A stretch of 64,000 bases of DNA from Brachypodius melanocephalos. Taxonomy: Eukaryota > Chordata > Aves > Passeriformes > Pycnonotidae. The notes beneath the pieces were generated by a model. That model was not told where the DNA came from. It saw only the letters and a list, made by a program, of their open reading frames with translations, and ran no database searches. Within the stretch, counting starts at the first letter, position 1, and every line of letters begins with the position of its first letter. Both the position numbers and the translations under genes were made by a program. Shown here in pieces: positions 1 through 12,100 of this stretch. The stretch covers positions 36,200,688 through 36,264,687 of the forward strand of contig VZSR01001685.1 in NCBI GenBank assembly GCA_013398615.1, read 5' to 3'.

Positions 1-3000
1 TTTCAGTTTTGGAAAGAGCACTAGAGTCTTATCTACTCAAAATACCATCAACATAAAGAAACCTTGTGTTTTGGAAGCAGTAGATGGTCACTAGAACTAT
101 TCATGTTTCTTGCACTTTTCCTCCTGTTTGCATATCCCCTTAACAGTGTTACTATTACCTGTAGCAAAATCTTCTTAAACATCTAGAACTGCTGTCTACT
201 ACCCACTAGTCTTTCCCAGTAGCTTGAAGCACAGCTCAATTGTTAACACAGGAATACAAAATAATACAGAACTGGTAAGGCATTTTCTTTGGGTTTTGGT
301 TTTGATGAAAGAAAGAAAAGTTTTCATAAAAAGAAAAAAACAGAAAAAATAAACCAACAAGAATTGAAACAAACAGAGAGATGTCAAAAATATATGTTAT
401 ATAACAAGAAAGGTATCTAGAAATCTTTTTATCCCCCCCCCATTTTTCCTTTAGAGAACTTAAAGTTAAGTGATTTTGTTTCAACAGGAATCAACCAACC
501 TGAATCCTCAGCAAGCTCTCAGTGGATCTGTTGCTCAGCTAAGAAGCAAGTACCATAAAAGGAGAAAGGATAAGAATGAGGTCCTTATTACAACATATTT
601 GAAAAGAAGAGCAGGTCAGGAGACTGAACTGTATCTTAACATTGAAACAAAAATAAAACAGACATCCTTGAATTAAAATTCTTCAGAGCTTTCTATGCCA
701 GAAACCTTCCCCCTTGGCCAGTACACAACACAAGTCTGAAAGTATAGGAACTTCCCATATCAAATTCAGATGAAATTCAGTTCTGTGTCTAGCTGCACTA
801 TTGAATTAGGGCTTAAATAAATAAGAAACACAACCTAGTTTGATATGAACAAATAACATTTTTAGAGCAGTGCTGAAATCTTAGATACTCAGTCTTCTGT
901 TTGTGTACATACACATCCAAACACATTTGTGGGTTACTGAGTGAGAAGAGAGGAATGTTCCAAACATGCATTCCTCCATTGGTTGCACAAATGGTGCAGA
1001 GATTGCATGATCAGAGACAGGAGCTCTAGCCAAGAAAATGCAGCCTGTGATCAGACCAGCTTTGATTCTGGTTACACCTGCAGATTTCTGGGTCACATTT
1101 TACCTTCATTTCCAGTACCATACACACCACAACTCACTTATGGTATTCAATCCTTGACCTCATGCTTGCTTTTCAGAAAGAAAACCACCTTATATCAGCA
1201 TCCATTGGTGAAGAACCACATAAGAATGCTACTTTTTGCCTGTTATCAGGCTCTGCTGTGTTCTGTTTGCTCAAGCACTCAAACTTTTCATCTGTCCTTT
1301 CATCAACACCTGAATCCTCCTCATATTGGAGGCTGCTGTTCAACACAAGACTGGAAAAGCTCAGCCTCCTAGATTCCCAGCTCCAAACCTCTGCTGCTTC
1401 AACGAAATATGTCTCAATTCTATTCATAAGTGCACAATGACTGTCTGTCCTCACAGCTGCATCCTGAATACACTGCATTATTGCATGGATGCCCAACACA
1501 GGCAGACCATAATCTCAGGTTACATTCAAGCATATGGATGAGTTGCATGAAAATGAGTCTGATAGGGATATAGGTACCTGCTCATACTGTCTTTCCCTTG
1601 ACGAAAAATGAGAAGACACAACACAGTCACAAGGTGTTGTGTTAGTGGCTTCTTGCAAGAACCACAGCATTTGTCTTTAGGAGCTGGAGGTAGTAAGGGA
1701 TATACTGAATCAGTCTCTCCAGCTTGGTTATTGTTCAAGTTTGCCGAGTCTGAAAGAGTGTAAGGGCAGGGGTGTTAGGGGTTAGGTCATTCAACTCTGT
1801 GTTCAACTCTACTACATGATAGTGTTGGTAAATACTTTAGCAATGTTTATTTTGAGCAGAACATCCATTCTGTCAAGCTGTCTCCCATAGTGTTGGGTAT
1901 CCTGCTGTCCCCTGACAGCTCCTCCCATGAGATAAAGTTACTGGGACACCAGCCAGAGTATGCCTGCTGTAACCTCTGCAGCAGGAAAAGGTGGTGCCAG
2001 GCAAAAGCAGGCACCTAGAAAGCTGGGTTAGCCTGCATGGGCTTGTTCCAAACTTGGAAAATTGGCCCTGTTAGATGGGGTTGGGGGATGCAGCTGTTTG
2101 GTGTGATGCTGAGTGCAGACACACATGAGTCATTTCAATACTGTCAAGCACCTGCAGTAAAGCCATGGTCCTTGCACAGCACTCCCACTCCAGCACACAC
2201 TTCACAACCGCATGCAGAAGAAACACAGGACAAGGACAAAAAAAAATCTTAACTTTGATTTTTCCCTTTGATTATTTTATTTTAGTCAGTGACACATACA
2301 AATCCCTTCACATAGAAGCTTAAATACTGCTGTTTAAGGCAAACCAAGAAAATTAAGTATTAGCCTACTCTCTCTTAAGTCAGTGTTATCTTCTCTGTCA
2401 TAGTGAAAGATAGACATGAAAGTGAAAAAAAAATCAGCAATAGATTTTTTAGGGGAAAAGTATCCCAACCCTAGCAAGCTCATTCACCTCTGGTTTCTCA
2501 TCTTTTCATTCTATTATAAATTAAGGTTTCTCTTATAAAAGCTGCACTGGGTTCACCTGCAGACATATCTATGCTCAATAGATTGCTGTGCTGGCAGAAA
2601 AGTGACTGCTTCCCATTCATCAGCACCTGCAGTGCAGTCCCTCTGCCTCTTCTCCCATATCAGCTGCCAGGCTGCTCACACAGGTGTGCGTTAACTTGTT
2701 TCAAATTGCCGAGACTGACTACTCAGGGCCAGTCCATACCGTTACCAGAAAAGGAACACATTTTTCACATTTTTAATGATTTTTTTATTCACTAGTCATC
2801 CCTCTTGCAATATGAGATGAGCAAGTTTGGGGTAATGCTTGGTTTCAACACTAAGTATCAGTAACACAGAAACATTCACTGTTTTCTCTCCAGAGAAACA
2901 TAGGACACTAAGTGCTGCCTGCATATCTTCAGCAATGGGGAAGAAAAGAACAGCACAGAGGTGCTTTAAGAATTAATTTGATTCTGTGTCTTTCAATGCT

Positions 3001-4972
3001 GTTGAAGAAATTTTGTCACTCTGCCATAAAACACCTCTTAAGTCACAGTATGCTAATAAATACTAGAGCATATACAACAAAACCAGTTTGCTGGGTGAGA
3101 TTCTTTAACAGCCAAAAAGAATGTTTATTCAACTATCAGTTGCACCAATAAAAGGCACTGTGCACAGCCAATAACAATTAATGCACTTTTATTTTTCACA
3201 GAGTTATTTCATCTCTATTTGGAAATTGCTCTTTACCATAATGAAAGAACACACAAAACTGTACTGCTATTTGTATTATGAAGCAGCATTTATGTAAGCA
3301 CAACCATTTCAAGTTTTAATTGTAAGCAAATAAAGCGGTAGAGCTACTGTCTTTGCCAACCAGGAAGCCTAAACATAGCTTATTAAAATCCCTTGTATTG
3401 GGGAACAGAAATCTGGGTTCGTTTTATGTCTTGAGAAGGTATTCACCTGGCACCAACATTTAAGGAATAATTCTGTGCCTATCTTGACCTCTACAAAATG
3501 ACTGACTGCTTTTGGTAGCATACTCATCGTTTGCCTTTATAAGCATACACAAGGTACATAACCTCTAAAATTAGTACTGCACATCTACTTATCAAGTCAC
3601 TCCTCCTTGCCAAAAGGGCCTGATGTAGAGAAAATAAACTGTTTTACATTATTTCTGCTGGTGTGTTAAGAAACATCCACAATGTTGTCATGTCAAAAGA
3701 CATCTTTAAACCCTGGAAACTGATAGTCTGAAGAATTATTTCCTGCCAGAAACTTAGTAGAAGAAAAGTCAGTTGGCAATGTTTAACAACATATTGCAGG
3801 CATTCCTGATGGATTTAACTTTCTTTAGCAGCCCTGTTATCAGTCTCATCAAGACGAATTAAGACTCAGCAGTAATTACTAGGAGTCATCTATAGGGCTA
3901 CAGCAGGCATTGGATGAGAACTAAACAGACTGCTTCTCACAACACAAATCAGAAGTCATTCAATGTCTTTAGCACTCCAGGAGGTATGAATTTAAGAGAC
4001 TGTAAATAAACAGTATCTTTTTATTTACAAAGTATGCAGGAAAAACCTCTCTAGAATTTGTTAGGAATACTTATTAATACCATTTTCTATAGCCCTCCTG
4101 AACTCCCCTTACATACCCTAGTCACACATTGCAAGTGAAGAGCTCTTCAGAAACAAATCTCTTATTTGTTCCTTCAAAACACGACCACTTCCCAGATCAG
4201 TTCACTTCAAGCAAGGTTACCAGAGCACACTAAGCACTTCCAAGAAAACCAAAACAGCATCTCCTCCCTAAAAATGCTGTGGAGTCACACTGCACCCACC
4301 TGCTCCAAAACACCGCTATTCTCATTTCACAGCAATGTGAAAGGAGGAACGGAAAAGAGATGTACAGCAACTTGCAATAGTCAGACACAAGCATAAGTTA
4401 TCAAGGTTCCAAGCCTGCCAAAGAGAGATCACACATCATGGACCACATTTAAATGGATTTGAAAAGTCATCTAGGCTACAACAACCCAAATATATGCCAG
4501 ATTCTGCCCATCACTACAATTGCAAGATAAGAGAACACGACATTTTCCCAGCAGTCATCAATACACTCGTCAGTGCAAACCACTGACACTATCAAAAAGC
4601 ATTTACAATTGCAAAATCCAAGAATGTGTGTAATCCTTCTATTGAGTGCTCACAAAGACTTCCCTGTGAACTGTTTAGAGGCAAAAGATTCATCAGATAT
4701 GCCACAGAATATAAAAACAAAGCATGCAGTTCTTTCCATGTGAGAAACAAGTTTGTACACGGAGAAAAAAACAATAGCAATATTATTATTATTGCCACCC
4801 AGGCTTCAGAGATAGCACTCTGTCATTGGAAGTCCCTGCTTTACCAGGCAGACTGATACACTAAGAACACAAGGAAAGAAAGATAGCAAGGGAAGTCTTG
4901 AACCTGGGAGGTAGGATAATATTTCAACTCTTTCATATAACAAGCTATTTGGCTGAAAAATTCGAAACTTAC
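1..4972. other. Non-coding flank downstream of SNX31 exon 4
   Basis: This is AT-rich sequence in which the later SNX31 exons (FERM-like module) would be expected on the minus strand. I searched by eye for conserved pieces such as FELPYVS and a KCWQVT-type motif and found none that I would defend. A 68-codon plus-strand frame at 470-676 follows an acceptor-like TTTCAACAG but matches nothing I know. Confidence 0.6.
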
Positions 4973-5036
4973 CTGCTGTAGCTTTCAAAAAGAATTATGA
5001 AGACATCACTATTTGTAATATTTGAATCCAAAGTAA
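4973..5036 (-). pseudogene. SNX31: SNX31 PX-domain exon (fourth coding), open frame
   Basis: This 64-base segment has a polypyrimidine TTTTTCAG acceptor and a GTAAGT donor. Joined to the last G of the preceding exon it reads VTLDSNITNSDVFIILFE, aligning with SNX31 VTMDPNVLRSDVFVEFLK; V, T, D, N and the SDVF core are shared. Its length equals the family exon and its phase fits the upstream exon. The frame is open here, so decay, if real, is not uniform. It is labelled pseudogene only because the adjacent exon is broken. Confidence 0.65.
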
Positions 5037-6067
5037 CTGAAAAACAAGTGGAAAATGGGGAGAGAGGAAACCAAATGTAGCCAGCAGATGAAAAACAAGT
5101 CCAGTGTTTCAAAACACGACTGGACTAAACAGTCAGTGTTAGTTTACTCATCCTTTGATTTCTGCCCAACTGCCTTTATCAGTCTCTTAAATTACTGAAG
5201 CTATGAGCAGGGCAAAATACATGGAATTCTGCTCTTCTCCCAAAGCAAGACCTCAGTAGAGTTCTTGGCCATGTAACTCTGTGGTCACTCAAGGCTGCTA
5301 ACTTTAAAAGAAATGAATACTCAAGTGAAAAAAAGAGAGAATAACCACTAAGTAAAACTTTAAAGACTAATCCTGAGTTTCTGTTTTGTTTTTGTCTTGG
5401 CACAAAATATCTGAGGCCAGAGGCTACAAAACCTCTTTAAGCTCATTCCCCTGCACACCTGTCCTTTCAGGTAGTTGAAATGAATTTTTCTTTTTTCTTG
5501 GCTTGTATAAAACTCACAAGACCCATTCTAGGGATCTTGCAGATCTGTCCTACAACACAGCACACTGCACTTGGATTTAATTTTTCTACAAACTCTTCCT
5601 GTGATTCTCACAAGTCTTCTTGGAAACTCTTGAAGGGAGGAGGTCCATGTTATGCTTCTACTTGCCCAAGTGCCTCTCTTTTTTGCCTCTGTCTTCTGGC
5701 CACTGGGTCCCACATCAGCTCTGGCAGTTGTGGAGCAGCGGGGCGGGGTGGCTGCACTCATTGATCCAGAGGGACAGAGAATAGACAGACTACAGGCTGT
5801 TCAGTGTGAAACTACACTCTTACATTTTGGGAAACCTGTAGAAAGGCAGCTGCCTCGGAAATTAGAGAAATACAATACCCTGATGTTCTAAACCTGGTGA
5901 ATCAATAGCCAGGACAGGGCTGCCATGTTTAGCCCCAGCATTTCAGATACACCCCAACTCACCTCAGTAAGGAAGGTAGAGCACCCTGCAGTCACAACTG
6001 TAGACCTATCCTTGAAAGTTTAAGCTCTACATATGAAAGTTAATCGGGTTGTTGTAGCCAGGCTTAC
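5037..6067 (-). other. SNX31 intron between the two PX exons
   Basis: About 1.03 kb separates the two PX-domain exons. It is ordinary AT-rich DNA with no element I recognise. Confidence 0.6.
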
Positions 6068-6185
6068 CCTTCTGAAGAGACTGCTCCAGCTGCAACTACC
6101 TCTCTCTCATCTGCCATTGGTTTGGTCATTGTCAGGTAAAACTTTGGATAGAAAGCTGGCATAGCACTCTGAAAATGCTCCTCAG
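6068..6185 (-). pseudogene. SNX31: SNX31 PX-domain exon (third coding), frame-disrupted
   Basis: SNX31 is a sorting nexin with a PX and a FERM-like module that retains NPxY-type cargo on early endosomes. A TTTTGCAG acceptor opens this 118-base segment and GTAAGCC closes it. Its start reads LRSIF, the middle AFYPKFYLTMTKPMADER and the end QLEQSLQK; in that order these match the SNX31 segment LRRVF, PFPPKYYLAMTTAMADER and QLEQYLQ. The three pieces are not in one frame. One base is missing after LRSIF, and about four extra bases lie between ADER and QLEQ, so overall phase is restored. The frame entered from the splice acceptor meets a TGA at codon 18. Location on the 3' side of PABPC1, same strand, fits the known SNX31-PABPC1 order. 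Homology is confident; whether it is a true pseudogene or a sequence error is open. Confidence 0.68.
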
Positions 6186-6707
6186 CTGCAAAACAGACAA
6201 AGGAAAGCTAAACAAAAATGAGGAAGTATTCCATTTCCAAGGAGCTTTCTGTGCTCTCTTGTTTTGACAGCAAGACATGATGTCCTGCAAAAGGCACAGG
6301 GCACCCACCCAGAACCTCCCTGATGGACCTCAGGGCCCACAGCAAGGGTAGAGCCTTTTTCAGGGCAGCCACCAGAAGACAGCACAAGTGAGCAGCCTCT
6401 TTTGATGTGGGGTCCCCATTTTTTTACAATCTTACCACTTCTGAACTCCTGCTCCAAGACACAAAAGTTAATATTATATTAACACCTTATTCAGCTAGAT
6501 CTTATACATTAACAAATTCCCATTACAGATGTCTTCTCTTTCCAGTATGTCCATACAGGATTTCTTTGTCCTCTACCAACAGAACTATTTTTTAATGAGC
6601 TGGTAATTTCTGTCCTTGACTTGTGCTACTTCAGAGGCTTTTACTCTTTTTTTGTGTGAGAGGTGATAAAAGTTATTGGATCATCTAATATTGAAAAGGG
6701 AAGAAAA

Positions 6708-6768
6708 GACACAAAGCCCAACCAAACAACAAAATACCAAAACCAAAACAAAACAAAACCCACCCCAA
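6708..6768 (+). repeat. A/C-rich simple-sequence tract
   Basis: Imperfect (CAAAA)n-type sequence (AACCAAAACAAAACAAAACC) ends in a short CCCACCCC run. Confidence 0.7.
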
Positions 6769-8009
6769 AAATCTTTAATGAACACAAATTATCTGGAAGA
6801 TTGTTCCTCCAGCTATTACAGCAGGCTAGTATGGGCATAGATGTGGGAAATGGTTTTGTAGAGAATTCTCAAACCCTGACGGAAGGCTCACATAGTCTTG
6901 TGTATCTGTGTGCAAACCTTGAGATAAATTATGCTGACTTATAAAGACCATGGAATACGACAGGCATTGTTGAGAGAGAAATTGAACTAGAAACAAGTTT
7001 CAGATGATGACCTTGCAAATAGACTAGATATTTTGGTGAAATAGAACTATGAAAGATGTATTGTAGGGAGAGCCACGTGGGGTATTTTAATAGATAATTG
7101 GTTTAGAAGCATTAGCAGCATTGTGTGGCCAAAAAATGTTTATAATGTATTGTAATTAGGAAATAGTTTGGCTTCTGATTTTGATGGCATGAATCAGTAC
7201 ATCTGTACTGTCTCACCCTTCTCATGAGACTGAAAATGGAATAAAAGTCTTTAAAATGCCTCTTAGGAGCCCCATCTCTGGGTCAGAAAAAGGGCTTTTC
7301 TGACAAATTGCAACAAATTTCCGACAAATTCTGACAAATCCCTACATCATCTATAAACAGACCTGGAAGTCCTAGAAAACCACAATTACACCATTTTACA
7401 ATTGACATAAGATGGCTCCAATAGGTTTGGACAGTATTTGTTCACTTGAAAATATAAAAATTCTCCACTATAGGCGAACGCTTTCATGAGAAGGATAAGC
7501 TATGTTTACTTTCTCAAAATGCACATTACTAAACACAGCGAAATACAGCGAGTTTTCCTGGAAATATTTTTTAACCTAAATCAAAACAATGTGTCACCTG
7601 ATCAGCAAAATGAGACTCCCTACAGAATGCTGAGACATTACTACTAATTAAATTTATGCACCAGTATTCAACGCAGCAATTAGTGTCATTAAATCATGTG
7701 AAAGATGGCATTTTCCCCTCTGGCCCTTGCTGCCTAAGTCTTTCACATGACTCCAGCAACTGAAGTATGAAGGAAGAAAAGTTTATTACTGCAAGAATTA
7801 GCAATATCTTTCCTTTTTGTTAGCTAAAACCAGGAGTGAAGCATAGAATCACAACTTCATTTTTCCTATGCTGGCAACACACCAGCATTTCCAAGGTCTT
7901 GATTTTTAGATATGATGTGTGAATTGCTGAGACACAGCATAAAAGAGTTAGATAACATGACATGCTTTGGTTTAATGTAAAGCTAACTGCAATAGTGAGT
8001 GTAGAGTGG

Positions 8010-8140
8010 CTTTTATCTTCAGAGCCCTTCACATACATGATTTTCCTCCAGGGAAAACTTATCTCTGCTGTACAGGCAGGCAAACTGAGGAGATAGAGCA
8101 AGAAAATTTGCCAGGAGTCTGACAACCAGGTGGTCCTCCC
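8010..8140 (+). repeat. MIR-like ancient SINE fossil
   Basis: The segment contains AGAGCCCTTCACATACATGA, then TACAGGCAGGCAAACTGAGG, then a TTGCCAGGAGTCTGACAACC-type end. In order and spacing these track the MIR core (a CACTTTACATG-type block, CAGATGAGGAAACTGAGGC, then TTGCCCAAGGTCACAC). Divergence is heavy, so the call rests on three aligned landmarks. Confidence 0.5.
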
Positions 8141-11100
8141 TCTTCCCTCTGTGTTGAGGCCATGCCCCACCTACAGAAAGTGGTGCCATCTGTTATCATC
8201 ACTTCACACAAACTGAGACTTTGGCCTACTTTAAAAAATAATTAATTAATCTCAGTGCTGGCTGCTGGGTAAGTTTCTTGAAATGCAATCTTGTGTCCTC
8301 AGGATCTGAGCTACAGAGAAGAGAAACTTCTTGCAATCAATTACATTTTTTCACATCCCAAAGAATTAAAGGAAAATGGCCATAAACTTTAAGTGTGTAT
8401 TTGTGTGCGGTGCTGAAAACCCAGATAGGATGTTCCAGCCTGGTGGAGGAGGTACTTAGTCTTCATCCAAGATTTCCACCTAAAATAGATAGAGTAGCTT
8501 CCCCAAATATGACAGTGTTAGACTCTAAAAGGTATTATCTTCAAAAAGAGGAGTAAAGACACAGGCCATAGTTGGTAGTGTTTCTTTTTCATCTTTCTGC
8601 AATGAACATTCTCTTCCTCAGCAGGAGATATCAACGGTTTCAAAGTGTAGTTGACCAAAACTAATTATCTCCTACTTAGTCTAGTCCCGTATGTTTGGCT
8701 TTTGGTATTAGTCGTGCCTATGCTGTCTAGACCAGCTGCTTCACCCAGGGCCGTGCTAGAGATGTGCAGATCTCAAAGCCAAACAAGATAACAGAAACTA
8801 AACTGTTAAGCAGCTGCAAAACTGAAAAGCCAAGTGCAAACATGACAACATCACAAAGCAGAAACCAACAAGGGCCTGGATTTTCAGCAACTGTTTCACT
8901 TCAAGGAAATCCAGTGACATTTTTAAAACACAAACCATTGTCCAGATGATCTCGATCCCAGTCTAGAAGCTTCTGTACCTTAGTCTTGTAAGAGAGCCTT
9001 ACCTCTCCATAAGCAGAATAAATCCCCAGAGCTCTATTAGGGGTCTTCTGGTCAGTGTGAAATCCCCAGAGAACCCTCAGGAGAAAACCTGACTACAGCA
9101 CAGAGCACTGCCTGGCTGTCCTTTGGTAAATCTAGGGCCAAAGCTTAGACCCTTCAAATACATGTCCATCTGCCATTGACACTCCAGCTGAAGATGTTCA
9201 CAGTCATTTGCAGAGAATGGCTGCACAAATCTCAGTTCAGCAAGTGCAAACAGCCCAACATGTGTGGGATTCATCCCAAGCAAAGGGAGACTCTTTCTTA
9301 AGCTCTCCTTCCTACTGCTAATACTTAATAAAATACCAAGACAGAAGAGGAAAACTGGATTGCTAGAGCAATCAAGCGCTCTAGCTCCTAAAAGAAGAGG
9401 TGAAGGGGAAAACACAGAGCCACCTCTGGACTCTGATAGAAGCCCCATCTCCCAGAGGAAGATTAAGGCTGTAAATCCTCAGACCAAGACAGGCACCTTC
9501 TGTCAATCCACAGCCTATGCAAGAGGAGAAGGGCTAAAGTTGCATCACTCTCCTCAGCATTTCTGCCAGCCCTACCTATGCAATTCACTTTAAGCAAGAT
9601 CTCTTTTAATATATCATTATTGGTTGATCACATTTCCCTCTATATGGTTTTCCTTGTGCCCTCAGCTCAAAGCTGAGAAATCCCTTAGGAGGCGGGGCAC
9701 CAAGGGCTAAGTTGCTCACAGCCAGTATATCTGCACCTCCCCATTCAACATGTCCAAGCCATTGTGTGCTCCATCACCACACAGTGCCTCTGAACAGCTG
9801 CTCCCTTCAGACTGTCCTTTTCAAGAGAACAACTGCTCTGGGAGACAGCAAGGAAACAGAGTCTGGGGGTGTCAAACAACAGAAGCACTCTCAGACTAAA
9901 AAGTGATGGGAAGAAGGAAAATTAAAAGGGGCAGAAAAGGCACAGCGCCACAAACAAGAATTATGTGCCCTTTGCAACGTAAGTCAGGAGAGGAACTTGT
10001 AGAGGTGGAATAGAAGAACTTTGAAAATTGCTACCCTGAAGGGGTCACAATTAGTTCAGCAGCTCATCCAACAGATGCCAGAGACAGACCCTCCAGAGAA
10101 GTATTCAAGAAATACTCTCAAATATAGCAATGCAGAAATCTGTCCATGAGGAAAGTTTATTTCTAATTTATATTTTTTGCATCACAGAATTGTTGCATCT
10201 GTGGGACATTGTGGTCATGATATGTGATCTGGTCACATGTGGTGAAAATTACTTTATCCTGGAGTGAGACTTCTCATACATGTGCATTTTTCTACATTAA
10301 CAGAGTATTTCAAGCAAAATAAGCAGAACATGGTATTATAATCATAGACAAGCAACCTCACAGAACAGGGAAGACAATTAAGAGACAGCAGTGTAGTTGT
10401 AGACTTCAAGACCAAGTGCAGGAACTACCAACAGCAGGAATGAAGGAATTGAAAACAAAAATCAGGTAACAAGTTCTAAAGACCAGCAGGAGGCAAATTC
10501 TCAGTTACCAGGGATGCAGAGAAGGGAACAATTCTACTGAGAGCACTAATGCTGTTTAAACCTGTTGAGCAAGGAACAGTAGGCCTTTTAAAAATTGAAG
10601 CAAATGCATAGGCTGATTTATTAGTTCAGATAGGTTATCCAAAATGCTCCATTAACCAAAGCAAAATATTACTGTGAGAAGTCCCACAGGGAGCAGAATT
10701 GCAAACCTGTGACTCCAACACCTCAGCAAACATTGCTTCTCATGGCAGCCCTGCTGTGACTCATCTATCCTTGAGCTGTACTTCTCCAGCTGTTTGTGCT
10801 GCCACACAGAGTTGGGAGAGATGGACTGATACCCATCCAGGTTTACTGGCTTAAAAACTGCTTCAGAGTGCTCCTATCACTGCAACTGAGAGCACAAGGA
10901 AGTTGCCAAGAGAAGCACCTACCCGACCCACCAGCATAAGTGTTCACCAAAAAGGGCCCTAAAATAGGGCTGGTGAGGTAAATTGTGCTGCTCAGAAAGG
11001 ATAACAGTGTGCACTCAGACTCACAGAAAAGCCAGAAGAGATTTTGCTCGGAGTCAAGGACCAGCAAAAGCCAGCCAGAGAGCAAAGAGAAGGCTGACAG

Positions 11101-11654
11101 ACACTGCTTTCACAGAAAAGCTCAGCATCACATACTCCACTTTCCTAAGAAATCCAGAGGAAGGATAGAGGGCAAAAGGACAGAGCTGACTCAACAAGGA
11201 ACAAAACAAAAGTAGAGACAAACTGGCAGATTCACCCTGAAATAATCCACATCTGTTGCCTGGGGCCATACATTATTCTCTGAGGCTCACTATTCCTTGG
11301 AACATTTCAACATTTTCCAGCTGTTTTGTAACTCTCTGTGGAAAGGGTCACTCCCGAGTTATCAACTTAGGCAACTCAAGATCCAACAATTGATTAACCC
11401 CCCGGCTCGTCAAAAAAATAGTAAAAAAAATTTTTAAAAAATCAAAAAAATCTTGCAATCGACTCTGCAATTTCCCTGGACTGACCTCCATAAACTTTCT
11501 AGAGTTGTTCATAGGATTAACGACCAAAATTGAGCAGCTGCATTTCTCTCCCAGAGGCCAAGGAAAAGAGGCATTTGGAGCCAACAGCTGCTGCTGCTTG
11601 GCCAATGTTTCCCATTTAGCCGGCTTACCATACCCTTCTGCTACAAGCCTTGGC

Positions 11655-11674
11655 TTTTTTTTTTTTTTTTTTTT
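11655..11674 (+). repeat. T20 homopolymer
   Basis: An uninterrupted run of 20 T bases at the left edge of the GC-rich block. Confidence 0.95.
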
Positions 11675-12100
11675 CTTACTTGCCTCTCAGTCGCTGCTGG
11701 ATTTCACTCTGCAAACGTGTGCTCCACAAGCAGCGCTCAGCCGCTCCGACAGGACAGCATCAGGAGAACCAGGTGGGTGTGAGGGCCAGGCAGGAGGGCA
11801 GGGCTGGGGGCGGCACGGGCGCACCCTCACCCGCTCGGAGCTGCGGAGCAGGAGCCCCTTCGTGCACGCAGGGCCCGGTGGGGCCCAGCAGCAGCAGCAC
11901 GCCCTCAGACCGGGCCCTCAGACCGGGCCTGACCCCCAGACCGGGCCCTCAGACCGGGCCTGACCCTCAGACCGGGCCCTCAGACCGGGCCAGATCCTTA
12001 GACCGCACCCTCGGACCGGGCTCTCAGGCCGGGCCCTCAGACTGGGTCCGCGGGGTGACACTGGCACTGAAGAGCCGGCGCCAGGCAGGGCAGGAGTTCA
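11675..12100. promoter_or_regulatory. GC-rich block, possible CpG-island promoter
   Basis: About 425 bases of GC- and CpG-rich DNA sit in AT-rich surroundings. Near the left edge both strands offer a plausible donor: GAACCAG followed by GTGGGTG on plus near 11771, and GAGAGGCAA followed by GTAAGA on minus near 11680. It could be the relic or active promoter of SNX31 (minus) or of a non-coding transcript (plus). The right part is a minisatellite, which could by itself explain the GC content. The promoter role is inference. Confidence 0.35.
11902..12048 (+). repeat. GC-rich minisatellite, CTCAGACCGGGCC-type unit
   Basis: Tandem imperfect copies of CAGACCGGGCCCT alternate with a longer variant carrying TGACCC, giving a higher-order period of roughly 27 bases in the left half. 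Copies toward the right are more diverged (CTCGGACCGGGCT, CTCAGGCCGGGCC). Confidence 0.9.

Larger units (their letters stand above)
6186..11640. other. Non-coding DNA upstream of SNX31 exon 3
   Basis: The first two SNX31 coding exons should lie on the minus strand upstream of 6185, but I could not find the CRVRYSQL-type exon or the N-terminal exon here. The stretch holds an A/C-rich simple tract (6708-6768) and a MIR-like fossil (about 8010-8140). Otherwise nothing is recognised. Confidence 0.5.

Noticed and set aside
3600..3650. Minus-strand GPFGKEE-like reading resembling SNX31 FGKEGKL
   Set aside because: The match is six residues long, is followed by a stop, and lacks splice sites. Too short to separate from chance.
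6590..6650. Minus-strand KDRNYQLIKK as the missing SNX31 second exon
   Set aside because: Only three aligned residues match and there is no donor ending in EQ. Not defensible.
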